A stretch of 12,555 nt of DNA, from assembly GCA_023430315.1 (NCBI GenBank), contig JAEZAW010000032.1, positions 1 through 12,555 on the forward strand. The letters are read 5' to 3'. Each line of letters opens with the position of its first letter. The stretch's first letter is position 1. A model generated the notes under the pieces. That model was not told the DNA's origin and searched no databases. It was given only the letters and a program-made list of their open reading frames with translations. The translations under genes and the position numbers were made by a program. The stretch is from Pseudomonadota bacterium (GTDB taxonomy: Bacteria > Pseudomonadota > Alphaproteobacteria > Rhizobiales > Hyphomicrobiaceae). Positions 1 through 10,987 of the stretch are shown here, one piece after another.

Positions 1-15
1 GGGCTGAGGCCCCGC

Positions 16-32
16 TCGCGTCGAGGACGCGA
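16..32 (-). terminator. Hairpin directly after the exporter stop codon
   Basis: A perfect 7-bp inverted repeat (TCGCGTC, 3-nt loop, GACGCGA) begins at the base next to the exporter stop codon at 33-35. Its place suggests a terminator or a 3'-end stabilising hairpin. The minus-strand sequence after it is GC-rich and has no T-run, so a standard intrinsic terminator is not shown. Confidence 0.35.
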
Positions 33-1562
33 CTATTCCACCAACCTCTTCGCATTCCTCAGCAACAGCACCAACGGCACCGACACCGCTGCGCAAGCGG
101 TATACATCCCGAAGGCATTGAGGTGCGCGATCATGGCGGCCTGCCGCGAGATCTCGCCTGACAATCGCGCGAGCGAAGCCGGGCTCGACGTATCGAGCGG
201 CCCGACAGCCCATGGAAGCGCGAGCGTGCGGTTGAAGGGCGAGATCAGCTCGGAAAGCACGGCGTAGTTCACGCCCGTCGAGCGCACCATCTCCGCGACG
301 CAGACCGAGATGAAGAGGCTCGCGCCAATATTGCGCAGGAGGTGAAACACCGCCGTGGCCTCGGGCATGCGATCGCGCGGGATCTTCGCGAATGCGACGA
401 GCGAGAGCGCGACAACGATGATGCCGGACGAGAGGCCCTGCACGGCGCCGATCAAGCTCAGCTCGAAGGGTGTCACGTTGAGATCGATCCGCATGAGCCA
501 GACGCCGGCAAAGAGCTGGAGCGCGAAACCGATACCGACACTCGCGCGCGGATCGAGCCGCGAGAGGAAGATCACCGCGAAAAAGCCGAGCAGGCCGCCA
601 AGCCCGCGCGAGCCGACGACCTGGCCGACGAGCACGTCCGGGTAGCCCATGTAGACGCGCATGAGCGGCGGCAGTAGCACCATGGGCGTGAAGTTCAACA
701 TGCCGAAGATGGCAATGAGCGCGAGACCGAGACTGTAGTTGCGATCGAGCAGAAGACGGAGATCGAGGAAGGGCCGTCGCGAGGTCAGGCTGTGCGCGAG
801 AAAGAGATAGAAGGAAACGGCCGAGATGAAGAGTGTGACGCGGATCTCCGTGGACTCGAACCAGTCGAGCCGCTGGCCGCGCGAGAGCGCCAGTTGCAGC
901 CCGCCGAGGGCGACCGAGAGCAAGATGAAGCCGATCCAGCTCAGATAGACGGGACCGCGCCCTCGGTCAGCGGGAAGCGTCGCCGCGAGACCGATCGTCG
1001 CCGCGACACCGACTGGAATGAGCAGGAAGAAGGCCCAGCGCCAGTTGAGGATCTCGGCAAGGTAGCCACCGAGCGCAGGGCCGATGATCGGCCCCATCAC
1101 GACGCCCATGCCGTAGATGCCGAGCACCATGCGATGCTGACGCGGCGGGAACGTATCGAGCAGGATGGTTTGCGCGAGCGGCACGGTAGGAGCACCCGCG
1201 GCGCCCTGCACGACGCGCCACAGGATCAGCTCTTCGAGGGTGGTCGCGAACCCGCAGAACACCGTCGCAATCGTGAAGATCCCGGTCGACCAGATCATCA
1301 CGGTGCTGCGGCCGAAGCGCGCCGTGAGCCAGCCCGTCATCGGCATAGCAATGGCCGTCGCCAGGATGTTGAACGTCATCGTCCAGGAGATCTCGTCCGG
1401 CGTCGCCGAGAAGCTCCCCTGCATCTGCGGCAGCACGGTCGAGGCAACGAGGATCGAGCTGAAGTAGAGCGCCACCGACAGCATCACCGAGATGAGAATG
1501 AGGACGCGGCGGGACGCGCCCATCTCCATCTCGACCGCAGGTCTGTCGGTTGTATCCGTCAT
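33..1562 (-). CDS. DHA2-family MFS drug/solute exporter (EmrB/QacA type)
   Basis: This 509-residue inner-membrane protein is predicted to be a proton-driven exporter of the 14-helix DHA2 family. The substrate cannot be told from sequence. A cytoplasmic N-terminus of about 18 residues precedes the first helix. The loop after helix 2 carries the MFS motif A (GWLTARFGRS, from residue 77). Helix 5 carries the exporter motif C (GMGVVMGPIIGPALGGY, from 151), followed by the EmrB-like NWRWAFFLLIPVG. The reading frame is open to 1757, but the extra 65 N-terminal residues are rich in Cys, Arg and Pro and unlike the family. I therefore chose the ATG at 1562, although its ribosome binding site is poor; ATGs at residues 12 and 14 are alternatives. 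No HlyD/EmrA-type adaptor gene lies on the visible side. The dehydrogenase gene is divergent, across a 229-nt gap. The family call is firm; the start is moderately sure. Confidence 0.9.
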   Translation of the reverse strand: MTDTTDRPAVEMEMGASRRVLILISVMLSVALYFSSILVASTVLPQMQGSFSATPDEISWTMTFNILATAIAMPMTGWLTARFGRSTVMIWSTGIFTIATVFCGFATTLEELILWRVVQGAAGAPTVPLAQTILLDTFPPRQHRMVLGIYGMGVVMGPIIGPALGGYLAEILNWRWAFFLLIPVGVAATIGLAATLPADRGRGPVYLSWIGFILLSVALGGLQLALSRGQRLDWFESTEIRVTLFISAVSFYLFLAHSLTSRRPFLDLRLLLDRNYSLGLALIAIFGMLNFTPMVLLPPLMRVYMGYPDVLVGQVVGSRGLGGLLGFFAVIFLSRLDPRASVGIGFALQLFAGVWLMRIDLNVTPFELSLIGAVQGLSSGIIVVALSLVAFAKIPRDRMPEATAVFHLLRNIGASLFISVCVAEMVRSTGVNYAVLSELISPFNRTLALPWAVGPLDTSSPASLARLSGEISRQAAMIAHLNAFGMYTACAAVSVPLVLLLRNAKRLVE

Positions 1563-1689
1563 GCTTCCAGCCGCGGGGCGGCAGGAAGCGCAGCCCATAG
1601 TCTCCGTAGGCCGATGGTGGCAGTCGCACAACGCCGCCCGGGACAGGCCGCCTTGCAGTAGACGCACCTCATACTCCCACAGGCGGTCC

Positions 1690-1718
1690 TTGTCCGGACA
1701 CGCAAGCGGGGGGATAGT
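1690..1718 (+). promoter_or_regulatory. Candidate sigma-70-type promoter for the dehydrogenase gene
   Basis: TTGTCC (1690-1695) and GATAGT (1713-1718) each match four of six consensus bases and are exactly 17 bp apart. That would place the transcription start near 1725, about 65 nt before the ATG. The -35 element overlaps the palindrome TGTCCGGACA (1691-1700), which could be an operator. This is a sequence match only, and chance matches are common. Confidence 0.35.
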
Positions 1719-1775
1719 GGGGCCAATCAACAAGCGGAGCCGCCGGCTCCTAATCAAACCTGCCCAAATCTACCC

Positions 1776-1782
1776 TGAGGAG
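1776..1782 (+). promoter_or_regulatory. Ribosome binding site that fixes the dehydrogenase start
   Basis: TGAGGAG lies 9 nt before the ATG at 1792. This strong site is the main reason for choosing that start, since the frame is open upstream as far as 1492. Confidence 0.75.
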
Positions 1783-1791
1783 CGCTCTGTC

Positions 1792-2766
1792 ATGTCCACT
1801 GCCCTGCCGCGCATTGTGCTGGTCCCCCCTTCGCCCAAGACTGGGGAGCTGGCGCAGTCCCTCGCTCCCTCGGGCTTCGAGCTGGTGCTGGCGCCGGACA
1901 GCGGCTCCGAGCTGATGCGCGCGGTCGAGGGCGCCGAGTACATGATCTGCTATCCGAACGTGAAGATGGAGGCGCCTTTCTACCGCACGGCCCAGAAGCT
2001 CAAGCTCGTGCAGCTCCTGAGCGCAGGCTATGACGCCGTGGACATCGAGGCGGCGCGTGCTGCGGGTGTCCCTGTCTGCAATAACGGCGGCGCCAATGCG
2101 ATCTCGGTCGCCGAGCACGCAATCATGCTCATGCTCACGGTATCGCGGCGGGTGATCTGGCAGCACGCCAGCGTGCGTGGCGGACGCTGGCGCGGCAACG
2201 GACCGGCCCCAGCCATGTACGAGCTCTACGACAAGACGCTCGGTATTGTCGGCCTCGGCACGATCGGCAAGAAGGTGGCTCGGCTCGCCCGCGCCTTCGG
2301 CATGAAGATCGTGTACTTCGACGTCCGCCGCCTGACGGAGGACGAGGAGGACGTGATCGGCGTCAAGTTCCGCCTGCTCAAGGAATTGCTCCGGACCAGC
2401 GACTTCGTCTCTCTCAACGTGCCGCTCAATGCCTCGACGCGGCACATGATCGGAGCAGAAGAGCTGGCGCTGATGAAGCCGACGGCGATCCTCGTAAACA
2501 CGAGCCGCGGTCCCGTCATCGACGAGCCGGCACTGACCAAGGTGTTGAGCGAGGGCAAGATCTTCGGCGCCGGCCTCGACGTCTTCGATCAGGAGCCGCC
2601 GCCGGCCAATAATCCCCTGCTCCAGCTCGACAACGTGGTCCTGACTGCCCACTTCGCGGGGCCGACATCGGACAACCACATCGCGCGCTTTCGCAATGCC
2701 TTCGACAACGTCCAGCGCGTAGCGCGCGGAAAACCGGCGCTTTGGGTCGTCCCCGAGTTGCTGTAA
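1792..2766 (+). CDS. D-isomer-specific 2-hydroxyacid dehydrogenase, NAD-dependent
   Basis: This 324-residue cytoplasmic enzyme belongs to the D-2-hydroxyacid dehydrogenase family, which interconverts 2-keto acids and D-2-hydroxy acids using NAD(P)H. The Rossmann nucleotide-binding motif GLGTIG is at residues 154-159, and an acidic residue at the end of the second strand (D177) favours NAD over NADP. The three catalytic residues of the family are present: R239 in NTSRGP, E268 in DVFDQEPP, and H287 in TAHFAG. The catalytic segment 'NNGGANAISVAEHAIMLML' (from 97) is also typical. The protein ends soon after the catalytic domain, so it lacks the ACT domain of long SerA proteins. A glyoxylate/hydroxypyruvate reductase or a short phosphoglycerate-dehydrogenase-like role is possible, but the substrate is unknown. 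The frame is open upstream to 1492; the start used here has a strong ribosome binding site and fits family length. The gene converges on a small membrane-protein gene. Confidence 0.93.
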   Translation: MSTALPRIVLVPPSPKTGELAQSLAPSGFELVLAPDSGSELMRAVEGAEYMICYPNVKMEAPFYRTAQKLKLVQLLSAGYDAVDIEAARAAGVPVCNNGGANAISVAEHAIMLMLTVSRRVIWQHASVRGGRWRGNGPAPAMYELYDKTLGIVGLGTIGKKVARLARAFGMKIVYFDVRRLTEDEEDVIGVKFRLLKELLRTSDFVSLNVPLNASTRHMIGAEELALMKPTAILVNTSRGPVIDEPALTKVLSEGKIFGAGLDVFDQEPPPANNPLLQLDNVVLTAHFAGPTSDNHIARFRNAFDNVQRVARGKPALWVVPELL

Positions 2767-2773
2767 CAGCCAG

Positions 2774-3049
2774 CTAGAGGCTCCAAGACCGGTCCGGCGG
2801 CTTCCGCCGGACCGTCAGCATGACCGCCGTCCCGGCCGCCAGACCGGCAAACGTGCTCATCACGCCGCTGAAGAGCAAGGCGGCCGCAATCCAGGGCGCG
2901 CCACTTGCGGCCATCAACGCAGCTAGATCGAGCCCGGAGGGCATGAGAGCGGCGGTCGTCACGACGGCGCCGACGCCTGCCCCCATCGCGGCATTGATGA
3001 GAATGAGTTGGACGGCTCTGGGTAGCGTTCGGCCTGTTCGATGAACCAT
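2774..3049 (-). CDS. Small two-helix membrane protein, function unknown
   Basis: This 91-residue protein has a short basic N-terminus (MVHRTGRTLPR), a first hydrophobic segment at about 13-36, a second at about 52-80, and a basic C-terminal tail. That layout predicts an inner-membrane hairpin protein. It resembles the short two-helix hypothetical proteins common in Hyphomicrobiales, but I recognise no function. An in-frame ATG four codons upstream (3061) would give 95 residues. I prefer 3049 because GGAG lies 6 nt before it. The gene converges on the dehydrogenase gene with 7 nt between stop codons, and its last codons contain a perfect 11-bp hairpin. The hydrophobic pattern supports a real gene, though no homology could be tested. 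Confidence 0.68.
   Translation of the reverse strand: MVHRTGRTLPRAVQLILINAAMGAGVGAVVTTAALMPSGLDLAALMAASGAPWIAAALLFSGVMSTFAGLAAGTAVMLTVRRKPPDRSWSL
2790..2814. terminator. Perfect 11-bp hairpin at a convergent gene junction
   Basis: CGGTCCGGCGG and CCGCCGGACCG form a perfect stem around a 3-nt loop. It starts 23 nt after the dehydrogenase stop and lies within the last codons of the opposing small gene, where it encodes RRKPPDR. It could end or protect the dehydrogenase transcript. No T-run follows on either strand, so intrinsic termination is unproven. Confidence 0.5.
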
Positions 3050-3356
3050 CGCGAGCTCCATAAGTCAGCTCGACGGGCCAAGTCTCAGGGAATCAAGAGC
3101 TTAGGCCCTTAGTTATTGAGCCAACTCGCCAAGTCCGCGATTGATCCATTGTGAGGTTTTTTTGCTGCAGCGCCCCAAAATTGGCATTCCCAAGGCGGAC
3201 TAGGTCAGCTATGCTGTCCTTTGTGCGGATGATCTGCTCGAACCGCCCGATAAGCACCGCCTGCATGCATTTCCGAGGCGCGCAAGAACCGGGGGGCGTG
3301 ACATCCGCGCTGTGGGGTTAAGCCTGAAGTCGTTCGTGCGCCAATAGTTTGCGTCA

Positions 3357-3390
3357 CGCCGCATGTCCGAGCCGGTAGACATGCGCGGCG
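3357..3390 (+). promoter_or_regulatory. Stem-loop in the gltB upstream region
   Basis: GCATGTC (3361-3367) and GACATGC (3378-3384) pair perfectly around a 10-nt loop. The stem continues with CGCC (3357-3360) against GGCG (3387-3390) across a 2-nt bulge, giving about 11 pairs. It could be an RNA structure, or the inner repeat could be a protein-binding site. Confidence 0.35.
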
Positions 3391-3399
3391 GCGGTGCAC

Positions 3400-3487
3400 C
3401 ACGACCGAGGCAGTACCCGCCCCACTCCATAACCGAAGGCCACCGCCGCTCGCCCCTTGGGCGGACGATGGCGCCCCTTCGGTCGTG
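3400..3487 (+). promoter_or_regulatory. Competing stem structures in the gltB leader
   Basis: CACGACCGA (3400-3408) is a perfect 9-bp complement of 3479-3487, extendable to 11 pairs with one G-U. ACCGAAGG (3432-3439) is a perfect 8-bp complement of 3476-3483. The two pairings share 3477-3483 and cannot form together. A small hairpin (CGCCC, loop CTT, GGGCG, 3451-3463) lies inside both. This is the layout of a two-state RNA, though GC-rich DNA produces some such repeats by chance. Confidence 0.35.
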
Positions 3488-3555
3488 ACAGGGAGCACGC
3501 GGCGCCTTAACAGTGGGCCGCGGGCCGCGAGCAGCACTATTTGGGATCGAAGACC

Positions 3556-8364
<4,809 letters not shown>

Positions 8365-8368
8365 CGTC

Positions 8369-8950
8369 ATGAAGATCTATGGTGACGTCATCTCGGGCAA
8401 TTGCCTGAAGGTGAAGTGGACGGCCGACGCGCTCGGCCTTCCCTACACCTGGGTGCCGATCGACATCATGAAGGGTGCGTCGCGGACGCCGACCTACCTT
8501 GCGAAATTCCCGCAGGGACAGGTGCCTGCTGTCGAGTTCGACGATGGGCGCACGCTCGCGCAGTCGAACGGCATCATCCGCTATCTCGCGCGCGGCTCGC
8601 GCCTGCTGCCGGACGATGGCTTTGCGCAAGCCAAGGTCGACGAGTGGCTCTTCTGGGAGCAGTACAGCCACGAGCCCTATGTCGCGGTCTGCCGCTTTCA
8701 CATGAAATACCTCGGCAAGTCGAAGGCCGAGCGCGAGGCGTGGCGCGTCGAGCGCGGCGAGAAGGCACTCGATTTCGTTGAGCAACAGCTCGCGGGTCGA
8801 GATTTCCTCGCCGGGTCCGCGCTGACGATCGCCGATGTCGCCGTTGTCGCCTACACGCGCCTCGCCGATGAAGGCGGCTTCGATCTTGCCGAACGACCCG
8901 GCATCCGAAAATGGATCGCGCGCTGCGAAGAGAGCCTGCGCATCCAATAG
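8369..8950 (+). CDS. Glutathione S-transferase family protein
   Basis: This 193-residue soluble protein has the two-domain GST fold. The N-terminal thioredoxin-like part (about 1-75) contains S9 in ISGNCLK as a possible catalytic serine, the cis-proline P53 in QVPAV, and S66 in AQSNGIIRYL, which would bind the gamma-glutamyl part of glutathione. The helical C-terminal part (about 85-190) carries the N-capping motif LTIAD (T153, D156). Members conjugate or reduce electrophiles with glutathione, but the substrate cannot be predicted. The ATG lies 4 nt after the gltB stop; its ribosome binding site GGAG (8358-8361) sits in the last gltB codons, so translation may be coupled. A 12-residue upstream extension is open but lacks support. 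Its place between gltB and gltD is unusual. It could serve glutathione chemistry fed by glutamate, or simply be a passenger. Confidence 0.93.
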   Translation: MKIYGDVISGNCLKVKWTADALGLPYTWVPIDIMKGASRTPTYLAKFPQGQVPAVEFDDGRTLAQSNGIIRYLARGSRLLPDDGFAQAKVDEWLFWEQYSHEPYVAVCRFHMKYLGKSKAEREAWRVERGEKALDFVEQQLAGRDFLAGSALTIADVAVVAYTRLADEGGFDLAERPGIRKWIARCEESLRIQ

Positions 8951-8988
8951 AAGATCATCCGATACACGCCGATCGAGAGGCGAGAAAA

Positions 8989-10434
8989 ATGGGTAAGATT
9001 ACGGGTTTCCTGGAGTTCGACCGCGCCGACCGCGGCTATCGCCCCGTTGAGGAGCGGCTGAAGCACTATCGCGAGTTCGTCGAGCCACTTCCCGAGAAGG
9101 ACGTGAAGACGCAGGCCGCGCGCTGCATGGATTGCGGCATTCCCTATTGCCACAATGGCTGCCCGATCAACAACCAGATCCCCGACTGGAACGACCTCGT
9201 CTATCAGGGCCAGTGGTCGACGGCGTCGCTCAATCTGCACTCGACGAACAACTTTCCCGAGGTCACGGGCCGCATCTGCCCGGCACCGTGCGAAGCCTCC
9301 TGCACGCTGAACATCGAGGACACGCCGGTCACCATCAAGACGATCGAATACTCGATTGCCGAGCGCGCGTTCGCCGACAACGGCAACAAGTGGGTGCCGC
9401 AGCCGGCCGAGAAGAAGACCGGCAAGCGCGTCGCCGTCATCGGTTCGGGGCCTGCTGGTCTCGCTGCCGCCCAGCAGCTCGCGCGCGCCGGTCACGAAGT
9501 CCACGTCTACGAGAAGAACGCCTATCCGGGCGGCCTGCTGCGCTACGGCATTCCTGACTTCAAGCTCGAGAAGACCGTCGTCGAGCGTCGCGTCAAGCAG
9601 ATGGAAGCCGAAGGCGTAACCTTCCATTGCAACAAGCACGTCGGCAAAGATGTGACGATCGCCTCGCTCAAGAAGTCGCACGACGCCGTGCTGCTCGCGG
9701 GCGGCTCGGAGCAGCCTTTCGACTTCTTCGCGAAGTCGCCAGGCCGCGATCTCGACGGCATCCACTACGCGATGGAATTCCTGCCGCAGCAGAACCGCCG
9801 CGTCTCCAGCGAGCCAATCGCGAAGGGCACGAAGGAGATCAGCGCCAAGGGCAAGCACGTCATCGTCATCGGCGGCGGCGACACCGGCTCCGACTGTATT
9901 GGCACATCCTTCCGCCAGGGAGCCAAGTCCGTCACCCAGCTCGAAATCATGCCGAAGCCGCCAGTCATGGAGAACAAGGATCTGTCCTGGCCGCACTGGC
10001 CGCTCAAGCTGCGGATATCATCGAGCCAGGCCGAAGGCGCAAACGTCGAATACTCGATCTCGACCACCGGCTTCTCAGGCGAGAACGGTAAGATCACGAA
10101 GCTCAACTACACGCGCGTCGACAGTAAGCTGCAGCCGGTCTCCGGCTCCGAGGGCACGCTCGACGCCGACCTCGTGCTGCTCGCCATGGGCTTCTCCGGT
10201 CCCATCGAGAGTGATGTCGTGCAGGAGATGGACCTGCCTGTCGTCGCGCGCGGCCGCTTCAAGGGCCTCGAGGCCAATGATCGCGACTACCGCATTCGCG
10301 GCCGCGACAAGCTCTTCGTCGCCGGTGACATGCGCCGCGGCCAGAGCCTCGTCGTGTGGGCGATCCGGGAGGGTCGTCAGGCGGCCGCCTCGATCGACAA
10401 GGTCCTCATGGGCCGCACGGACCTGCCGCGCTGA
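8989..10434 (+). CDS. gltD: Glutamate synthase (NADPH) small (beta) subunit
   Basis: GltD takes electrons from NADPH through FAD and passes them via 4Fe-4S clusters to GltB, completing glutamate synthase. The protein has 481 residues, close to the family norm. An N-terminal cysteine domain has C46, C49, C54 and C58 (CMDCGIPYCHNGC) and C97, C101 and C105 (CPAPCEASC), the cluster ligands shared with dihydropyrimidine dehydrogenase. The FAD site GSGPAG is at 152-157 and the NADPH site GGGDTG at 295-300. The closing FAD contact VAGDMRRGQSLVVWAIREG starts at 444. The ATG at 8989 has GAGAGG 8 nt upstream and gives the usual short N-terminus; the frame extends upstream to 8911 into the GST gene without support. 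The gene follows the GST gene by 38 nt and is followed by the editing-protein gene after 8 nt. The call is secure. Confidence 0.98.
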   Translation: MGKITGFLEFDRADRGYRPVEERLKHYREFVEPLPEKDVKTQAARCMDCGIPYCHNGCPINNQIPDWNDLVYQGQWSTASLNLHSTNNFPEVTGRICPAPCEASCTLNIEDTPVTIKTIEYSIAERAFADNGNKWVPQPAEKKTGKRVAVIGSGPAGLAAAQQLARAGHEVHVYEKNAYPGGLLRYGIPDFKLEKTVVERRVKQMEAEGVTFHCNKHVGKDVTIASLKKSHDAVLLAGGSEQPFDFFAKSPGRDLDGIHYAMEFLPQQNRRVSSEPIAKGTKEISAKGKHVIVIGGGDTGSDCIGTSFRQGAKSVTQLEIMPKPPVMENKDLSWPHWPLKLRISSSQAEGANVEYSISTTGFSGENGKITKLNYTRVDSKLQPVSGSEGTLDADLVLLAMGFSGPIESDVVQEMDLPVVARGRFKGLEANDRDYRIRGRDKLFVAGDMRRGQSLVVWAIREGRQAAASIDKVLMGRTDLPR

Positions 10435-10442
10435 GTTCCGAG

Positions 10443-10952
10443 ATGCCGGTTACACAAGAAGAACTTTTCGCGCGCCTGACGGAGCTCGGCATCGTGACGG
10501 TGACCGTCGAGCATGAGGCGGTCTTCACCGTGGCCGAGAGCTCGCAACTCGAGCGCCAGCTCGAGGGCGGCCATACCAAGAACCTTTTTCTCAAGGATGC
10601 CAAGGGCAAGCTCTTTCTCGTCGTCGCCGAGAGCCATACGCCCGTCGATCTCAAGTCCCTGCACAAGAAGATCGGCGCGGCGCGCCTGAGCTTCGGCAAA
10701 CCCGAGCTGCTCATGGAGGTGCTTGGAATTACTCCAGGTTCGGTCACGGCTTTGGCCGTCATTAACGATGATCAGAAGCGCGTGAGCGTGGTGGTGGACG
10801 AGCGCCTCATGGGCTATGAAAGGATCAACTGCCACCCGCTGGTCAATACGGCGACAACGAGCATCGCGCGCGATGATCTTCTGCGTTTCATGCGCGCCAC
10901 CGGCCATGATCCACTCGTCGTTGCCATCGACGGATCCGGCGAGACCGGCTGA
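10443..10952 (+). CDS. YbaK/ProXp-ala-type prolyl-tRNA editing protein
   Basis: This 169-residue cytoplasmic protein matches the free-standing trans-editing family related to the INS domain of prolyl-tRNA synthetase. Such proteins hydrolyse mischarged tRNA; the ProXp-ala branch removes alanine from tRNA-Pro, as known in Caulobacter, where ProRS has lost a full editing domain. Visible family features are the HTKNLFL segment with the conserved lysine K46, the GITPGSVTAL loop (from 95), and the NCHPLVNTATTSI segment (from 129) with H131 and N135. The ATG at 10443 lies 8 nt after the gltD stop, with GAG about 7 nt upstream. The frame continues upstream inside gltD as far as 10356, but that part is a shadow of gltD. 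The tight spacing suggests cotranscription with gltD. Whether the substrate is Ala-tRNA-Pro or another mischarged tRNA cannot be decided from the sequence. Confidence 0.9.
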   Translation: MPVTQEELFARLTELGIVTVTVEHEAVFTVAESSQLERQLEGGHTKNLFLKDAKGKLFLVVAESHTPVDLKSLHKKIGAARLSFGKPELLMEVLGITPGSVTALAVINDDQKRVSVVVDERLMGYERINCHPLVNTATTSIARDDLLRFMRATGHDPLVVAIDGSGETG

Positions 10953-10974
10953 CGAATAGCGCATCTCGCGCATC

Positions 10975-10979
10975 AGGAG
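10975..10979 (+). promoter_or_regulatory. Ribosome binding site of the thioredoxin-TPR gene
   Basis: AGGAG lies 8 nt before the ATG at 10988, inside the 35-nt gap after the editing-protein gene. It is one of the strongest sites in the cluster and fixes the start. Confidence 0.7.
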
Positions 10980-10987
10980 TTCGAGCG

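Larger units (their letters stand above)
1563..1791. other. Divergent intergenic region between exporter and dehydrogenase genes
   Basis: This 229-nt gap should hold the promoters of both flanking genes. On the plus strand it contains a candidate promoter, a 10-bp palindrome and a small hairpin (GGAGCC, 3-nt loop, GGCTCC, 1736-1750). The hairpin would lie just downstream of the predicted transcription start. I found no convincing promoter for the exporter on the minus strand. The frames open through this gap are low-quality extensions of the two flanking genes. Confidence 0.6.
3050..3555. other. Long intergenic region and probable gltB leader
   Basis: I see no convincing protein gene in these 506 nt. 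The first part (3050-3200) is less GC-rich, holds three copies of an 8-bp motif and a T7 run (3157-3163), and should contain the promoters of both the small membrane gene and gltB. The second part (3350-3530) is dense in inverted repeats. A 36-codon frame from ATG 3211 to TAA 3321 has only a weak AGG before it and no run of regulatory codons. A minus-strand frame across the region is Arg/Pro-rich and does not look like protein. Confidence 0.6.

Noticed and set aside
792..1661. A 289-codon plus-strand frame opposite the exporter gene.
   Set aside because: Its composition (Arg, Glu, His, Asp rich, charged throughout) is that of an antisense shadow. The exporter frame has clear helices and MFS motifs.
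1563..1757. A 65-residue N-terminal extension of the exporter.
   Set aside because: It is rich in Cys, Arg and Pro, lies before the usual short cytoplasmic N-terminus of the family, and covers the divergent promoter region.
3151..3163. The T7 run as part of an intrinsic terminator.
   Set aside because: No stable hairpin stands directly upstream on the plus strand, and no plus-strand gene ends nearby.
3211..3321. A 36-codon plus-strand frame that could be a leader peptide for gltB.
   Set aside because: Only a weak AGG precedes the ATG, there is no run of glutamine, glutamate or other regulatory codons, and no conserved feature is visible. Ribosome profiling or conservation would be needed to revive it.
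3541..3555. A TTG start for gltB five codons upstream of the ATG.
   Set aside because: The ATG at 3556 gives exactly the 36-residue propeptide length known for the Azospirillum enzyme, and TTG starts are rare.
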